Part shown: positions 31,255-33,289 of the stretch, one piece after another
Layout of the letters: the number at the start of each line of letters is the position of its first letter
Numbering within the stretch: position 1 is the first letter of the stretch
NCBI GenBank assembly: GCA_022760475.1
Contig: JALEFZ010000014.1
Location: 1-33,289 of the forward strand
Reading direction: 5' to 3'
DNA from: Bacteroidia bacterium
Lineage (GTDB): Bacteria > Bacteroidota > Bacteroidia > J057
Length of the DNA stretch: 33,289 nt
Notes under the pieces: generated by a model
What the model was told of the DNA's origin: nothing
The model's database searches: none
Seen by the model: the letters and a program-made list of their open reading frames with translations, nothing else
Made by a program: the position numbers and the translations under genes

Positions 31255-31410
31255 GATGCGCCAGGGGGCCAAGATGCTTCGCTATCGCTCTGCATGACAA
31301 GTTTTGCAATTCATTATACGTACTTCCAGTATAAAAGCACTCAAAACCGCAGTTGTCCTCCAGAGGAGTGAGCCTGTAAGGCGAGCGACGAAAGATCTTC
31401 TGACCTCGCC
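31255..31410. repeat. Degenerate inverted pair of a dispersed GTCATGCAGAGCG-type repeat
   Basis: The left part (31255-31301), read on the minus strand, starts CTTGTCATGCAGAGCG and contains AGCGAAGCATCTTG. The right part (31353-31410), read on the plus strand, starts TTGTCCTCCAGAGG and contains GCGAGCGACGAAAGATCTTC. The two resemble each other in order and wording, and resemble the dispersed TGAGCG..GCGAAG.ATCT intergenic repeats seen in many bacteria. The remaining DNA from 31107 to 31469 shows no gene. Confidence 0.5.
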
Positions 31411-31469
31411 ACAAGTATTCTAATAGCTAAAAAGTGGCCAGCAACATAGATTAAGACATATACAAAGCC

Positions 31470-33289
31470 ATGACTAGATCTAGGAAATTTATTTCAAAAG
31501 TTAAATTTTATGTAGGAAATAACGATTTGGAAACCGCCTTCGGTCTTCTTGAAAAAAAGCTATCCGATAGCCATCATATAAATGCCCTCACCATCATCAA
31601 AGGGAGGCACAATAAATTCAAATCTGACAACATCAAAGGAGCCCTTGACCAACATCAACAAACATTAGAAGGAAATAACATTGCCAATGCCTTATTGGAA
31701 TTTATAGATGGGCTTGATTCTGCTGTACTTGAAAAGGTATCGAAAGTACTCTCCACCCAGGATCCTGGAGCACCCGATGATTTCATAGGGCGCAAAGATG
31801 AATTGGAGACCATTCAAAATCGCTTGCTCGGAGGAGACCACCTCCTGCTCCTGGTCAATGGCCGTGGAGGCATTGGCAAGACCACCCTGGCTACCCATTT
31901 CTACAACAAGCACAGAGACAACTATAATCACATGGCATGGGTCCTGTCTGAAGGAAACCTTAGCCGGGACCTCCTCGACCTCGCTTCTGCCCTGGAATTG
32001 ACCGATCCCGAAAATCCTCGAGAAATTTCCTTCGATGAAGTCATAGACGAACTCATAACGCTTGAAGGTCCAAACCTCCTGGTCATAGACAATGCCAATG
32101 ACGAAAAAGACCTCAACAATGTCTTCCTGGCATTAAAGGAATGTAAAAACTTCCACATCCTGCTCACGTCGAGGATACAAGGCTACAAGCAAAGTGGGTC
32201 TACCACCTACACCATTCATGGACTTTCTGAAAAGGAAGCCATAGAACTTTTTGAAAAACACTACAAAAAGCTAAATGAAAGCGAAAAGGCGATCTTGTTG
32301 AAAATAAGAGAAGCCGTCCATGAAAATACCCTCGTACTGGAAATCCTGTCCAAAAGCCTGCATGAATACAACTACTTTGATGAGTCTTATCCCATGGAGA
32401 GCTTACTTCAGGACCTCCAAAAACAAGGCCTGTTAAAGCTGGAATCCTATTCAGAAGAAATCAATGTTGCCTGGTACAATGGGCCCAGGAAACTCAATCA
32501 AACCCATCCGGATGAGGTCATCGCTGCCATGTACGACCTTAGCGGGCTTTCAGTGGATGAAGTTGCTTTGCTCTCCGTATTTTCTGTACTGCCACCTGAA
32601 AATATCCCCCTACACAGACTCAAAAACCTGCTAGAAGCTGGCAATGAACTGAACAAAAACCTGAAAAGCCTCTTCAAAAAAGGGTGGTTGATCTTCAATG
32701 AAGAAGACAAGTCTTTCAGGTGCAGTCCAGTCATCCAAAGTATTGTTCTGGATAAGAATAAGGAAAAGCTGGTGGACGATTGTCAATCCCTAATAGAAGG
32801 ACTTGATAATGCCCTGGATTACGATGAAGGGGGACACCTTAAAAATTTACCTTACCAAGAAGCAAGGGTGTTAGCTGATTATGTGGATTTTCTTTCTCGA
32901 AAAGTTGCCACTCCCTCACAGAATATCTCACTTATAGTAGATAAACTGGGGACTTTTCAAGAAGGAGTTGGAGAGTTACCATCTGCACTTGAGAGTTTCA
33001 GGCTATACAAACTAATTTCTGAAAAACTTGTCCATTCCCAACCAGAGAATGCTTCATACAAAAACGGCTTGGCGATCTCTTATGAGAAATTGGGTCAAAC
33101 GCATCGTGATCTAGGAAATTTGGAAGAGGCGTTGAAATATTTTGAGCAGTATCGGGACTTAGAATTAAGTCTTTATGATTCCTATCCTCAGAATGTGAGT
33201 TTTAAAAACGGCTTGGCGATCTCTTATTCGAAATTGGGTCAAACGCATAGTGATCTAGGAAATTTGGAAGAGGCGTTGAAATATTTTGA
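31470..33289 (+). CDS. STAND/NB-ARC NTPase with EAD11-like N-terminus and TPR array (3' end cut by window edge)
   Basis: The frame is open from ATG 31470 to the right edge, 606 codons without a stop (the final TTTTGA is not in frame as a stop). Residues 1-85 match the helical EAD11-like adaptor pattern (LETAFGLLEKKL, a conserved GR, NIANALLEFIDGLD). An NB-ARC NTPase follows: FIGRKDELETI at 105-115, P-loop GRGGIGKT (130-137), Walker B LLVIDNAND (202-210), sensor LTSR (231-234) and GLSEKEAIELF. A winged-helix region runs to about 450, then TPRs of 48 residues. STAND proteins of this plan sense invaders and recruit effectors through matching EADs. The partner effector is not in the window and may lie to the right. 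Confidence 0.88.
   Translation, partial: MTRSRKFISKVKFYVGNNDLETAFGLLEKKLSDSHHINALTIIKGRHNKFKSDNIKGALDQHQQTLEGNNIANALLEFIDGLDSAVLEKVSKVLSTQDPGAPDDFIGRKDELETIQNRLLGGDHLLLLVNGRGGIGKTTLATHFYNKHRDNYNHMAWVLSEGNLSRDLLDLASALELTDPENPREISFDEVIDELITLEGPNLLVIDNANDEKDLNNVFLALKECKNFHILLTSRIQGYKQSGSTTYTIHGLSEKEAIELFEKHYKKLNESEKAILLKIREAVHENTLVLEILSKSLHEYNYFDESYPMESLLQDLQKQGLLKLESYSEEINVAWYNGPRKLNQTHPDEVIAAMYDLSGLSVDEVALLSVFSVLPPENIPLHRLKNLLEAGNELNKNLKSLFKKGWLIFNEEDKSFRCSPVIQSIVLDKNKEKLVDDCQSLIEGLDNALDYDEGGHLKNLPYQEARVLADYVDFLSRKVATPSQNISLIVDKLGTFQEGVGELPSALESFRLYKLISEKLVHSQPENASYKNGLAISYEKLGQTHRDLGNLEEALKYFEQYRDLELSLYDSYPQNVSFKNGLAISYSKLGQTHSDLGNLEEALKYF
33060..33289 (+). repeat. Nearly identical 144-bp tandem repeat coding TPRs
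   Basis: The unit starting at 33060 recurs at 33204 (period 144 bp, 48 codons). In the 86 bases visible in both copies, 83 are identical; the three changes alter Glu to Ser and Arg to Ser. The array is cut by the window edge, so copy number is unknown. Confidence 0.9.

Noticed and set aside
1..33289. CRISPR arrays, tRNA or rRNA genes
   Set aside because: No regularly spaced short repeats, cloverleaf-like sequences or rRNA segments were found on either strand by eye.

Overview
The window looks like a chromosomal segment of a Bacteroidota species (Cytophagia/Saprospiria-like, judged from gene content only). The evidence is an ECF sigma/FecR pair of the Bacteroidota type, many lipoproteins with short lipoboxes, weak Shine-Dalgarno use, TAnnTTTG-type -7 elements, and core genes metG, gcvT, fumC, recX, ddl and recR.

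Layout. (1) 1-3449 is an AT-rich accessory stretch. Three minus-strand genes (an astacin protease with tectonin repeats cut by the left edge, a DUF4253-like lipoprotein, and a TPR protein with a degenerate zincin-like N-terminus) are separated by four imperfect inverted repeats of 65-78 nt shaped like integron attC sites. No integrase is visible, so this resembles a CALIN (attC cluster without integrase). 3450-4081 is non-coding and holds two strong inverted repeats. (2) 4082-11957 holds an exported amidase, an HGSNAT/DUF1624-type membrane acyltransferase, several membrane proteins of unknown role, a small HTH protein translationally coupled to one of them, and metG. (3) 12367-17691 is a probable signalling locus: two paralogous lipoproteins, each with an internally duplicated cysteine-bounded domain ending in CPNACG, flank a multi-pass membrane protein. 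They are followed by a degenerate histidine kinase, a LuxR-type response regulator and a convergent intact histidine kinase. (4) 17923-19120 on the minus strand has an acyl-ACP thioesterase. Upstream of it is a compact transcription unit with a -33/-7 promoter, a structured leader, an 11-nt perfect anti-SD complement, a 19-codon ORF and an intrinsic terminator. (5) 19366-24122 is an operon of ECF sigma, FecR, and an STN/carboxypeptidase-regulatory-like protein carrying 16-residue LA_2272-like surface repeats where a TonB-dependent receptor would normally sit, plus a second repeat protein. (6) 24409-31106 is housekeeping: gcvT, fumC, an LRR-TonB_C protein, a lipocalin-like lipoprotein, recX, ddl and recR. 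The recX-ddl gap carries DnaA-box-like sequences and may be an origin or a DnaA-regulated promoter region. (7) 31145-31410 has dispersed palindromic repeats. From 31470 to the right edge runs an incomplete STAND/NB-ARC NTPase with an EAD11-like N-terminus and nearly identical TPR repeats, a probable conflict (antiphage-type) protein.

The best candidates for something undescribed are the CPNACG lipoprotein/two-component locus, the super-SD leader RNA with its 19-aa ORF, and the receptor-less sigma/FecR/surface-repeat operon. All functional calls come from reading motifs by eye; no database search was run.
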